Shown here: positions 45,660 to 56,536 of the stretch, one piece after another
Position numbering within the stretch: the stretch's first letter is position 1
Layout of the letters: each line of letters begins with the position of its first letter
Source: Ashinkailepas kermadecensis
Taxonomy: Eukaryota; Arthropoda; Thecostraca; Neolepadidae
DNA: 64,000 nucleotides
NCBI GenBank assembly: GCA_034440615.1
Contig: JAOTOM010005112.1
Location: forward strand, 603,501-667,500
Direction: 5' to 3'
The notes under the pieces: generated by a model
Told to the model about the DNA's origin: nothing
What the model saw: the letters and a program-made list of their open reading frames with translations, nothing else
The model's database searches: none
Made by a program: the position numbers and the translations under genes

Positions 45660-45830
45660 TTCCTCCATCGGGACTACTTATCTAACAGCTGCCATGCCTT
45701 CACCGGGACTATTTATCTAACAGCTGTCACGCCTTCACCGGGACTACTTATCTAACAGCTGTCACGCCTTCACCGGGACTACTTATCTAGGAGGTGCCAT
45801 ACCTCCACCGGGACTACTTATCTGACGTGA
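45660..45830 (+). repeat. Minisatellite, ~36-bp unit, ~5 copies
   Basis: Units of GGGACTACTTATCTAACAGC plus TGTCACGCCTTCACC, with the last unit diverged (GGAGGTGCCATACC). Confidence 0.88.
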
Positions 45831-45839
45831 CGCTGCTTC

Positions 45840-46590
45840 ATTTGCATATATGGTGTAATTTTCATGCACAACAGCTCACTGTTTTGCCAACGTACGTCAA
45901 CTATCTTCGCCTACACTGCATCTCCTATTGCATTGTAAATGAACCTTGCATTAAGCCACTGCGTGCGTCACTTATAAATACAATGAACTGAGCTGAATTG
46001 AACGCCTACGCACTATGTTTAAAAGCGTGTTATGCTTAAATAACTAGCTTTGAAAGCGTACTATGTTTAAAAGCACATGATTCACACTTGGCAACAGTTG
46101 AAGCAGATCAAATACCGTCATCCAGTTCAGAAGCTTCTGCTTAGCCAATGGGACACTAACAAGCCATGAGGGTACCGGTAAACCGAGAGGCCACCAACCA
46201 GTCGGGCAGGCAGTAGATGGGCCGAGAGACTACAAACCAGCCGAGCGACTGATGATAAGCCGAGAGGTCAACAACCAGCCGAAAGGACTAGTCGAAGAAA
46301 TGCAAACCATGCACAGGTGAACACGATCAATCTTAGGCCACAGGTGAACAAGATCAATCTCCAGTTCTTTTGCGAAGCGTTTGTCTGACACTGGGCAATT
46401 ATTCATCGATGCCACAGTCTCCCACGTCTAACACCAGCGAATGTTTCAACATACATTCCAGCTAATGGACTTAGAAGTGATCCAATTTCAGGCATGCTGT
46501 CAATAACGTTACCAAGAAAATCATATCAATCGTCCCCCAATAAACACCATCAAAGGTATACACTAAATGAGTTACAACTATCACTAACTA
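45840..46590. other. AT-rich DNA, no gene seen
   Basis: Short ORFs only. A small local duplication around CCGAGAGGCCACCAACC and its relatives lies at 46175-46280. Confidence 0.45.
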
Positions 46591-46677
46591 CTACAAATAG
46601 AGGCCTACAATGAGACCAATAAGCCAGCACCACTGACTAGACGGCCGCCTCCACCCGCCGCACCACTTACACTTCAC

Positions 46678-47133
46678 CTTGGTCGTCGATAATGATGGGA
46701 TGGCCGGGGTTGGCGCCGGCAGCGAGAGCCTCGTTGATGGCCAACGCCAACGCCTCCGGACCGATGATGGTGGGGTGTCGGCCACCACGGCCCACCGCTG
46801 CGCCACCACGCCCCACCGCGGCGCCACCACGCCCCACCGCGGCGCCACCCCAGCCTACGGCGGCGCCACCACGGCCCACCGCGGCGACGCCCCGGCCAAC
46901 CGCGGCACCGCCCCGGCCCACGGCGGCACCGCCCCGGCCCACGGCGGCACCGCCCCGGCCCACGGCGGCACCGCCCCGGCCCACAGCGGCACCACCCCGG
47001 CCTACGGTGGCACCGCCCCGGCCTACGGTGGCACCGCCCCGGCCGGCGGCGGCGGCAGCAGCAGCAGCAGCAGCAGCGCCCCAGCGACCGGCTATTGCAC
47101 CGTCGCGTATGTTTGCAGCTGCACCACGCCAAC
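46678..47133 (-). CDS. Possible exon encoding Gly/Ala/Arg heptad repeats
   Basis: The minus-strand frame lies between an acceptor-like TTGTCTATAG|GT (start 47133) and a donor-like CCAAG|GTGAAG (46678); it also reaches a stop at 46667 if unspliced. It encodes an alanine run from a GCA/GCT tract, then about a dozen seven-residue repeats GRGGAAV, and ends with a normal-looking segment (HPTIIGPEALALAINEAL, then PGHPIIIDDQ). The 21-bp DNA unit explains the heptads. The complex tail argues for real coding sequence, while the repeat body alone would not. The opposite strand is open as a Pro/Thr/Ala shadow. No family is recognised. Confidence 0.4.
46790..47050. repeat. 21-bp GC-rich minisatellite within the possible exon
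   Basis: Units of GGCACCGCCCCGGCCCACGG plus C on the + strand, about twelve copies, next to an AGC trinucleotide run (about 47054-47078). The period is seven codons. Confidence 0.9.
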
Positions 47134-47199
47134 CTATAGACAAGTCGTCAGTCGACAACATTGAAACTTCACGTCACACCAGCTGTCCTAATACAAGAG

Positions 47200-48595
47200 G
47201 CCAGCTGAGTCCGGTGCACAGAACTGGAGCTAGTTTTGTTTTCGTACAGCACGGCTTTGGTGTGCTCGCACAGCGTGCCATCGTGGTGGATTGGTGCGTA
47301 ACTGAAGCGCAGCGCTTAACTGCGATCGCCGTGTCACTGGATTAACGCTGACCGGCCGCCACCCGTAGCACCGGGTTCACGCGCGCGATCTGCACTTAAA
47401 CAGATCCTCCAGTCCGGTGTCACGCCCAGAGCTAGAGTCCATGAGAGGATACACTCGACACGACCCACATGGAGAGACCGTGCCGAGGGTTTTGAGAGCC
47501 GACCGAGCCTCCCCTTGTGTCAGCGCAGCAGTTCTCTGTTCACGGGTCCCGATAAATCGGGATATAGCCCCGCCGTGTTCACAACGTGCTGCGGCGGGGA
47601 AACTGAGAGCAAGCGAGTGAACAAGACTACCGCGGTGGGGGTGCCGACAAATGTGAAACATCTGCAGTGTGCATTGTGTGCTTGTGTGCTGTACAAAAAT
47701 GCCCGAATATCAGAACACAAAATGACAAAAACTCAAACACAGTGTAATCCAAATGAATTAGATTAGCAGATGGCCTTGAATACAATACAGCCCACGGAAC
47801 TATTTAACGAGATAATATACTTTCATTTCATATAACAAACATACACGACGGCAAAAAGCAACGGATAATCAGAACAATAGCAAGGGAGCCGGGGCTCAAG
47901 GACACGGCACATCAACAACGGGACACTCGGCCTATTTTGAAGTGGTGATTCACTGCCATTCATTGTGCATATCATCTCAGAAGACAATCACACCGCACAT
48001 TCGCCCCATCACGATTCATACACCGTCAGTCACACACAGAATCATACATGTCCGACAGCTGCTTCCCACAACCCACAGCACTTTGGTCATGGCCTAACCT
48101 TACACCTACCCACTCCCTGTCACCACACACTCTTCATACCGGACCACCAGATTCAAGCCAGAATAAACGCAGGTAGGCTAAGTCGTAGGTTAAGCATAAC
48201 GTTTGTTTGATAATCTTTGCTTTTCGATTATTGCATAGGAACTTAATGACAATTCTCTGAATTTCATCCAATATTTTTTTTATATAATGAAACGGGCAGT
48301 AATTATATAAACCAATTGGTATACTATTAGTGACTTAGTCACGATTAATATTCATTTAAAAGTGAGGTATCTGTTTCTATCGGCTCAGTGATTGCTTAGT
48401 ACTTGTTATAACTAGCTCAACATTAATTTCATCACAGTACAGCGCTGCTCTATACCGCACCGCCCCCCCCCCCCCATCATGCATTTATCCGAACGAATGC
48501 TATAAATACACGCTTCACTGTACTTTCACGTTACAACTACGTAAATTCGCTTTTGTTAGGATTCAGTTCCATCCCAGTTACCTTTCCAAAATATT
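47200..48595. other. Sequence without a recognised gene
   Basis: ORFs up to 94 codons with no domain. There is a poly-C tract of about 13 near 48462. Confidence 0.45.
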
Positions 48596-48601
48596 AAACT
48601 G

Positions 48602-48759
48602 CGTAGAGGTGGTCTAGGGGCAAGATGCTCGTCTCACAATCGAGAGATTGTGGGTTCGAGTCTCACCTGTCGCGACTCTTCGCCGGCGACGAATCGGCGT
48701 GAGAGATTGGCGACGCTACATGACTCAACGGTCGACGTGTCGTAAAACCAATAACCAAC
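48602..48759 (+). mobile_element. tRNA-derived SINE (family A), copy 5
   Basis: Head begins at GGTGGTCTAGGGG (the first few bases are missing compared with other copies), B box GGTTCGAGTCTC, tail GTAAAACCAATAACCAAC. It lies just upstream of an L1-like fragment. Confidence 0.88.
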
Positions 48760-48779
48760 CAGAGTATGTTCTACTGATA

Positions 48780-49265
48780 GCAGATCGATGACAAAGTAGT
48801 GTTGTCACAATACTGAGAAACAACAAAATATTAATCGCAATTTTTTAGGCAATGGACATCTCCAGACTACCTGATTTTGCACGCTAAAAATTGCAATAAT
48901 ACTTGTGAACGGCGGCGCGAATAAGAGACACTCTTGCTGACGGCCAAGAAACGGCCCGCACCAATCCGATGTGATCTACCATAAACCGCTGTTCATGATC
49001 GGAAGCTCTGAATCACTATGCAATGGTTAGCTTGATCCAATTGATAAATAAAGAACCACAACTAAAACATTTCAAACGTTCGTAGACAAAATTATGCCAG
49101 ATTGCATCAAAAGCGCTTTGGAAATCTGAGCCCATCGTCATTCTTCCAAGGTAATTAAGCTCGCAGTATTTATGAACATTTGCTAGTGTTCGCAAGTTGG
49201 AACTCACAAGTCTTTCTTTAATTCAGCCCGTTTGGTTAAAAGCTATTATGCTTTCCATAAATGTA
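48780..49265 (-). mobile_element. L1-like retrotransposon fragment
   Basis: A minus-strand RT palm fragment from the same family as 1480-3280: SSNLRTLANVHKYCELN followed by FDAIWHNFVYERLKCFSCG, with frameshifts on both sides. DNA similarity to 1790-2290 is obvious, including AGCTCGCAGTATTTA. As at 2324, a family A SINE lies beside it. Confidence 0.82.
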
Positions 49266-49269
49266 ATAA

Positions 49270-49660
49270 TTATACTTCACATGACCCTAGCCACTATTAA
49301 TAAACTATACCAAGTAAGCAAATAAATCCAACTACGACCAGGCGAACACGGTGCAGAAACAGTACAACACCCAGCAGCGAGCGCTAACACCGACCACATA
49401 ACGAGCTTAAAAACACCAATACCGAACAATATGCTGAAATGACAGCAAGATCAGATTTATGAACATCTTCAACATTTGTGTATGTTCAGCATAGGCAATA
49501 TACGGCAATATTCATCACATTTTAAGGTATTCCGAACAACCTACACTTGTCTATAAACATATTTTGAATAAGTATAACTCTACTTCACAGTTACAATAAC
49601 TGTGTACGCTATCTCGCCCTTATAGTTATTTTAACACTGTCTGAAATATTCTAAGTCACG
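49270..49660. other. AT-rich DNA, no gene seen
   Basis: No ORF or repeat recognised. Confidence 0.45.
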
Positions 49661-49789
49661 TCTCACTACGAAAAGAAAAGGAAGCGGAGAACAACACAGA
49701 CGAGCTCTTTTTGATATTGCCAATTAGCGTTAGGAGCTCTGACCAAGAACAGGTGACCACAGGAAGTCGGCACTGGCGGCGTCCGTGGC

Positions 49790-50440
49790 CAGTTGAAGCT
49801 GAGGCCCGAAACCCGCGACCGCCGCGAGCCTAAGGCACCAGCGGCGGTGGCGGCCACATCAAGCTGGAGCCTGGAGCCTGCGACAGCCACGAGCCGCAGC
49901 ACCGACGGTACCACGCCCGCCTTTGGCGGCAGCCGCACCGCCATCGCGATCGACGCTCCTGTCCCGCTCGCGACCGAGGTCACTACTCCCACCCACGTCA
50001 GCACCGCCGCCAGCACCATGTCTTCCGCTGGCAGCAGCCCCCCCCCTTCCCCACACACACACAGTTTCGCGATTCGTGCCGCTGTCACCGCCGCTGCGCC
50101 AGGCGAGCTGAAGCGCATCTGCTGACAGATCTCGAGCGCTCTCGCCGGGTTCACTACCGCTGCCACCTGAGCGAGGCGAGGGTCCGCGGCCGTCGCCAAC
50201 GGCACCAGTCGATCGCTGCAGGTCAGGTGTGCTGCTACCGCCGCTCGGGTCAGCCATGCCCGGCAAGCACCACCCGCAGCGCCAGACCGTGGCTCGTCTC
50301 AGTCACCGCCTCCTCCAGCACCACCACCGGACCGGCTAGCTCGAACCATCCGCCAGCGCGGTCCACCGCCGGTCAGTCGCCGCAGGTCATCGGTGCTACT
50401 GTTATCGGTTATCACCACCTCTCCTCGAGCAGAATACGCG
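49790..50440. other. GC-rich island without a recognised gene
   Basis: High GC and CpG with overlapping open frames on both strands, up to 179 codons on the minus strand (50205-49666). That frame is Ala/Val-rich with no domain. Composition alone can explain the open frames. A CpG-island promoter is possible but unsupported. Confidence 0.3.
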
Positions 50441-50523
50441 ACATCTCCTCCTGAACATTGCATATATGTGCCCCACCTCCTTCGCAATGACCAGAGCATT
50501 GTAGATCAGTGGTCGACCCAGCG

Positions 50524-51340
50524 TTAGCGACTCGTCAATAAATGACCGAGCCAGCCGCCGGCGACCGCCCTCACGATCACGACCCAGAGGATGGCGCTCG
50601 GGCTGCCGTCCCACCAGCTCAAAACGGGGCTGCAACATTTCATCTCTGGTCTTCCGTCCGCCAAACTTGACGATTTCTTCGTCGCTTTTAAGTCAGCTAC
50701 TTGAAGGTCACCGACTTGCATATGCAGATGGGGAAACTTATTCAAAATATGCATAAGTAATTCTTCCGTGGTCTCGTTTTTCCTCGCTCGTTCACATTCA
50801 GCTAAAGTGAAAATAAGCGGATCTAGTCTACAATCACCACATATTTCCTCGAATTGCTCCCGTACCTCTGCACATGGCCTCGCGTTCTGCTCTGTTACTT
50901 GTCGCAGCCCTCGGATTTCCGTATTTTTGGGGGCATGGACTACTATATCCCGACGACTTTTCTTCATCGAGTGCATGACAATCTGACCCAGTGGCTTTAA
51001 TTTTCTGATTAATGGTCCCATTAATTCGGCTTCACGTAAGGTAACTCGCCTCTCCATTGCCCTATAATTGTTTCTGAAAAGTGGTGATGACTTTCCTCAG
51101 TCCGTTCCGCACACCTAGATCATTTTTGTGTGATGATCGCATGATTGTATCATATAAAGTTACACCCTCAGACGTCTCACCTTTTTTTTGTTGCCGCTTG
51201 GACTGGCTTTCTCCCATGAGCCATTTCGTTCTCTTTTTTTCATATCTATGGATTATATTCGCCACAGATGCACCTCTTTTTCTCCCTCTGCTGCTCTCAC
51301 TGTGTTCCATTCCCAAAATTAACTCCGTGAACCGACACAA
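50524..51340 (-). CDS. Two unrecognised adjacent minus-strand ORFs, possible gene
   Basis: ORF 51340-51062 (92 aa) is basic and charged: RGRKRGASVANIIHRYEKKR and ESQSKRQQKKGETSEG. ORF 51057-50524 (177 aa) begins MERRVTLREAELMGPLIRKL and has a regular mixed composition to about residue 140 (CAEVREQFEEICGDCRLDPL, EELLMHILNKFPHLH). After that it drifts into GC-rich sequence. They are in different frames, and an acceptor-like AATTATAG lies between them, so they could be exons of one gene or a decayed element. I do not recognise the family. Amino-acid composition is more protein-like than the neighbouring shadows. Confidence 0.35.
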
Positions 51341-51510
51341 CCGAAATCACCGTCAATATCTGACACCGCCACGCATGCCACGGCTTACGTCCATTGAAAC
51401 GGGCGACCGACCTCGTGCGCCATCCGGTAGCTGGCTCACTTAGTTGGCATCACTGGGGCCGACCACGCGCAGTCAAGTTCAACGGCCGACCGCCTTCAGT
51501 CAGTCATCGC

Positions 51511-51668
51511 GGGGACGAGTGGTAGGAGTAAGATGCTCATCTCACAATCGAAAGATTGTGGGTTCGAGTCTCACCTGTCGCTACTCTTCGCCCGCGACCA
51601 ATCGGCGTGAGAGATTGGCGACGCTATATGACTCAACGGTCGACGTGTCGTAAAACCAATAACCAACA
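51511..51668 (+). mobile_element. tRNA-derived SINE (family A), copy 6, with TSD
   Basis: Head GGGGACGAGTGGTAGGAGTA, tail GTAAAACCAATAACCAAC. It is flanked by a direct repeat TCAGTCAGTCATCGC just before 51511 and just after 51668, so both ends are well defined. Confidence 0.93.
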
Positions 51669-51929
51669 ATCAGTCAGTCATCGCTAGTGGTGGCGGGGAG
51701 ACTCAGCGCAACACACAGACACATACACCACGGGTACGTGCAATTGCGACACACACCTCTAGCAGGGGCCGCCGGCGCTGCCGCCGCCCATATCATCTGC
51801 GCCTGCTCCAGGTACTGCTGGTAAGCCTGATCCCGCTGGACAGCGGGAGCGCGTCGCCTAGCTGCCGCTCTGCCACGGGGTGTCCGCACCGCTGCGGGTG
51901 GTGCAAGCGGTACCGCCGTCAGCGGAGTC

Positions 51930-52470
51930 GACAGTCAGCCGGCAACACGGCGAGCAGGATGGACACTGGGTGATGGATGGCGGCAGTGACGGACCAGGGG
52001 ACAAACGACAGTCAGCTGGCAGCGTGGTTAGCAGGATAGACACGGTGAGGAACGGAGTCAGTGAGGGACCAGGGGACAAACGACAGTCAGTCAGCAGCAC
52101 GGTGAACAGGATGGACACTGAATGAGGGACGGAGTCAGTGAGGGACCAGGGGACAAACGACAGTCAGTCAGCAGCACGGTGAACAGGATGGACACTGAAT
52201 GAGGGACGGAGTCAGTGAGGGACCAGGGGACAAACGACAGTCAGTCAGCAGCACGGTGAACAGGATGGACACTGAATGAGGGACGGCGGCAGTGAGAGAC
52301 CAGGGGACAAACGACAGTCAGTCAGCAGCACGGTGAACAGGATGGACACTGAATGAGGGACGGCGGCAGTGAGAGACCAGGGGACAAACGACAGTCAGTC
52401 AGCAGCACGGTGAACAGGATGGACACTGAGCGAGGGACGGCGGCAGTGACGGACCAGGGGACAAACGACG
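51930..52470 (+). repeat. Minisatellite, ~77-bp unit, ~7 copies
   Basis: Units carry GACCAGGGGACAAACGACAG, TCAGTCAGCAGCACGGTGAA and CAGGATGGACACTGAATGAG, spaced 77-78 bp (for example 52074, 52152, 52229). The left units are more diverged. Confidence 0.92.
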
Positions 52471-52479
52471 GGCAACAGT

Positions 52480-53300
52480 CACGGAAAAGGGTACAATGAT
52501 AGTGCATTTACGTACTTCCCAACTGCACATCGCCATGATTTCAAAGTTACTGCCATACATAATAGTATCAAAACATGGTCCAAAAGCAACCTACGACAGT
52601 CATAGAATAGGAAACAGGCGATATTAACCAAATATGAGACGCACGATAGTCAGTGATTACGCCAGCATGATAGCCACGGAGCTAGTCGCAGAACAGGAGA
52701 CCAGTAGACACGACGCGGTGGACAGACGGTAATCACCCACAGGGAACAGCAGACAGCTAACGAATTTGGAACAGACTATACACATGGTACAGAAGTATTC
52801 ACGGCACAGGGCAAGTGATACTCAATGCAGGTGCAGGATGTAGACGATAATTACTAAACATGCCACAGAAGACAGCCAAGGTAGAGGGCATTGACGACAG
52901 CCATAGACGATAGTCAAGTTGCAGATCATGGACGATAGCCAAGATGCGGGGCATATACGATAGCTAAGGTGCAGGGCATTAACGACGATCATGGTGCAAG
53001 GCATAAGCGATACGTTGGTGCAGGGCATAGGCGATGATCGTTATGCAAGCTAATGGAGGCAGATTAGGAGAGACGATAGCTATGGAACAGAGGATAAACA
53101 CTAACTACAGAACAGAGGATGGACGATAGCTACGGAACAGGCGAAAGCTACGGGGAGAGGACAGACATTCAATGCGACACGAGAAACAGACGATAGCTGC
53201 AGTACACAGAGCAGACCATAGCTACAGAAGAGCTCAGAAGGTAGCTTCGGAACACAGGACAGGCGCTAGCTATTGAATAGGAGACAGATGATACCACCAA
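52480..53300. repeat. Degenerate tandem-like sequence, no gene
   Basis: Loosely repeated phrases such as GACGATAGCTACGGAACAG and GCAGGGCAT recur with irregular spacing. It looks like an eroded minisatellite. No coding features. Confidence 0.5.
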
Positions 53301-53464
53301 GACTCGGGTCAGTCGCCAGACTGCAGCTACACGCACTGCGGACAGTTCCAGGCACTCAACCGAACCGGATTGGGCCTCGCTGAGATTCTGAAATCCCATA
53401 TCACCAGGTGCACGTGCGTGGCCCAGGCGAAGGCAACGCGCCAGCCTCCCCGGAGGCTGGCGCA

Positions 53465-53925
53465 GTGGTAAATTATTCGTGAAATAGGGTGGAATATACC
53501 ACTTTCTGAACGCTCAATCGACATCCTTCTCCAAGAAGTATCGACATCCTGCTCCTTGGTGCGTGCTTATGAAGTCTTCGTATCCTGTTTATCAGTATCA
53601 TGTTCAAGCTCTCGATAAGGAATGGTGGTACACGAACATTTCGCAACGCTACTTTTGGTAAAGGGATTATTTGCAATGTGATATGGCATACAATACCGGT
53701 TTATAGCATAGGTATTATTCTACCTATCCTGAATATACCTCTTCCTAAATTATGTGTATCAAAACAGATGACGAAGGTACAGTCATAAGGACTTACACCA
53801 TTGGCTCAAATTTGAGTCTGAAAGACATCAAATCATTTTAAATGACACTGATTTCATGGCAAATTTCGACGTCCTACTGTGCTCGTTTCGACATCTCACA
53901 CCCAACGACAAACCATTATTTTAGC
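53465..53925 (-). repeat. Dispersed unclassified repeat, copy 2
   Basis: Reverse-complement counterpart of 826-1335. GGTGGAATATACCACTTTCTG is at the left and CTCGTTTCGACATCTCACAC near the right end. It lies just beyond the 3' end of the RNF8-like gene. Confidence 0.65.
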
Positions 53926-53938
53926 CCTGGGTTGGCGC

Positions 53939-56448
53939 TCATGGCGCACCAATCTCACCGAGAGGCTCCCGCTCGCGGCGCACCAGGGCGCGGTGCTCGA
54001 CGGCATCTCGCCCCAGCCGAGTCACCATCCCGTCGATGAAGTTGTCGAGCACGATGCTGCGCGTTTGTTGGACGACGCGGTCGCGGCAAATGGGGCACGT
54101 GGTGCGCTGCTTCAGCCACTGCTGGATACAGTCCTGGCAGAATGTATGTGTGCAGCCCAGTGTGACCGCCTGCCGGCACAACAGCGCCGCTCAGACAGAC
54201 CACACCCCACAGACAGAGGTGAGTGGTGCGAGTCCAGCCGCAGCAGATAGAGGTGGGTGACACGCGCCGAACCAGAACAGATAGAGACGGATAATGCAGG
54301 CTGGACAACAAATAAAGACGGATATGGATGTCCCGGAATCACAAATTTAAAACGGAAACCAGCCCCTAAGAGATGAATGTTTCGACGTCATGTGAGCTCA
54401 ATTTTGGCGATTTCAATTCAGCTCCATTAATGTCACAGCATTCAACTGCATAAACTACTCTCAGCTTCACCACATCCGATATATGATATTTATTTCACCA
54501 AGATCTTCCCAATAGCTTAGTCTGTATTTTTTAAGGATTATCTCACGAATATCACACCGCCGATTATTTTCGACGGCATTCTGGATTCGAACGTTTTAAA
54601 GCTGATGGTTCGCACATGATCAGGATAGATAAGAATGTGTGGTGTATGCTGGGCCCCGATAGATAAAGATGGGTCATACAAAGCGGTCAGGACAAAACGA
54701 ATCCAAAAATACTTCCTCAAAAACCATGGGTGCATATTAAAGTTTTTTTTCGTCACGATACCTGACAAAACCATGAGCAGCTTTAACCAGTGAAGCCAAC
54801 AGATAGGTAAAGCTAGTTTCGACCTTCGTTTAAACCGGTTAGCGCAAGATAGTGGCATAAGCTGAACACTGACGCAAACATTCGTCAGGTGAATCTAAAT
54901 GATACCGAAAAATGAGGTACCGGAATTTGAGCTCGGAACCGCATGACATGGTGTTACCGGCGTGAGCAGTGGACAGTGTTACTCCGCAGCCAGCTGACTG
55001 TGAAGACCAGTTCTGAGCATACAGTGCAGGTCAACTCTGCATACCACGCAGTCAGCTTACTGTGAAGAAGAGTTCTGCGCATATACTGCAGGTCAACTCC
55101 GAGTCCATCAGCTGTTCAAAGCCGTCCAGGACTGACTGACGCGCTACCAGCTGCTGTCCACAGGCCGCCTCCTTCTCCCGCTCCTACCCGGGTCAGCACA
55201 GGTCAGATCAAAGGTCTGCTCAGGTCAGCGTAGTTTTACTAATGTTAGCCCAGGCAATCACCTTTCAGCACATATAGAAAGCTCACCCGAGCCCACTTTC
55301 AAAACATATTTAGATTCGTGGCATTTTGTTGCAAACTATTATCATCGGCAAAAAAGTACTTCAAACATACGATGTTCACAACACTAATGTATGAATTATG
55401 CATAGTCTCGATGCGCTCCTGATGCATCAGGAAACCTTTATAAAACATCGGAGCGGCAGAATCCTATTATCTCGGACAACATCGTAGTCTGCCACCTTGC
55501 TTGGTCAAGTCTTCAACAGACTGTGGATTCGCAACAGAACAGGACGCCAGACCCCCCATGACCGTGTCATCATGAGCTTAACAAGCCAGTACCTCAAAAG
55601 TTCTTGATTTAGATAGGAAACAGCACCGGGCTGAGAGAAGTATGTGTCCAATCCTTCTTACTATAATATCTTACACATGAACAATCTTACACACCCACAC
55701 TTCCTTGCTGTACATCAAAATCAGACTTACATTGAAAACAACGTTGCAACAGCAAACAGGTATATTCATTGATTTGACTGATTTGATCATCTATTATTGC
55801 ATCGATAGTGTATCGTGTTATACATAAATGTACCGCATTGCATTCGGTAATTGGTCATTTTTTCATGTTCTATAGAACTGTTCACTCATAGGCATAGCTT
55901 CCATGAAAATTATAAGCTTTTGATATCGCCGTTCAGAATGTATTTTAATGCTGCGTGACTGGATGGTTAGACGTACAGTGGCAGCCAGCTGACCCTCCAA
56001 CAGCTGACGCTTGGCATCCAGTGACGTCAGCTGCTTCTCGATTACGGCACACCGCTCCTGCATCTGCTGTGCCGACTGCTGGTTCTCCTTGTTGGTGGCA
56101 GCCAGCTCTCCTGAGGGGTCGTCGGGTCAGGTGGCACTGGACGCAGCGAGCACGTGTCAGGTGCCATACGCATCGCGGGTGTTAACTGTTGCCATCGTTG
56201 CCAGTCATCGTGATCGTTCATCGTTCATCGTCATGAGGCCTGTAGCGGTATACGTAGCGGATAACAGAAAGAAGTAATGGTGTCCATGGAGATGAGCAAT
56301 CGTATTCTTACTCAGGCTAATAATATACATGCCCTCATTAGACATGTGTTAATGTTGCTATATTTTCCGCAATAGGTTTGCTGTTGTTGGCAACTACATC
56401 GTTTGTTTTTCTGGTCGTTACCAGACTGTTGGACCTTGATTGTGTGTG

Positions 56449-56536
<88 letters not shown>

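Noticed and set aside
49666..50266. Ala/Gly-rich ORFs at 49.7-50.3 kb as a gene
   Set aside because: No domain, no splice or start support; GC-rich composition is enough to explain the open frames.
2324..51668. Six apparent tRNA genes (A and B boxes present)
   Set aside because: They share a 3' body and tail, have target-site duplications and lie in other elements; the acceptor and anticodon stems do not pair well. They are SINEs.
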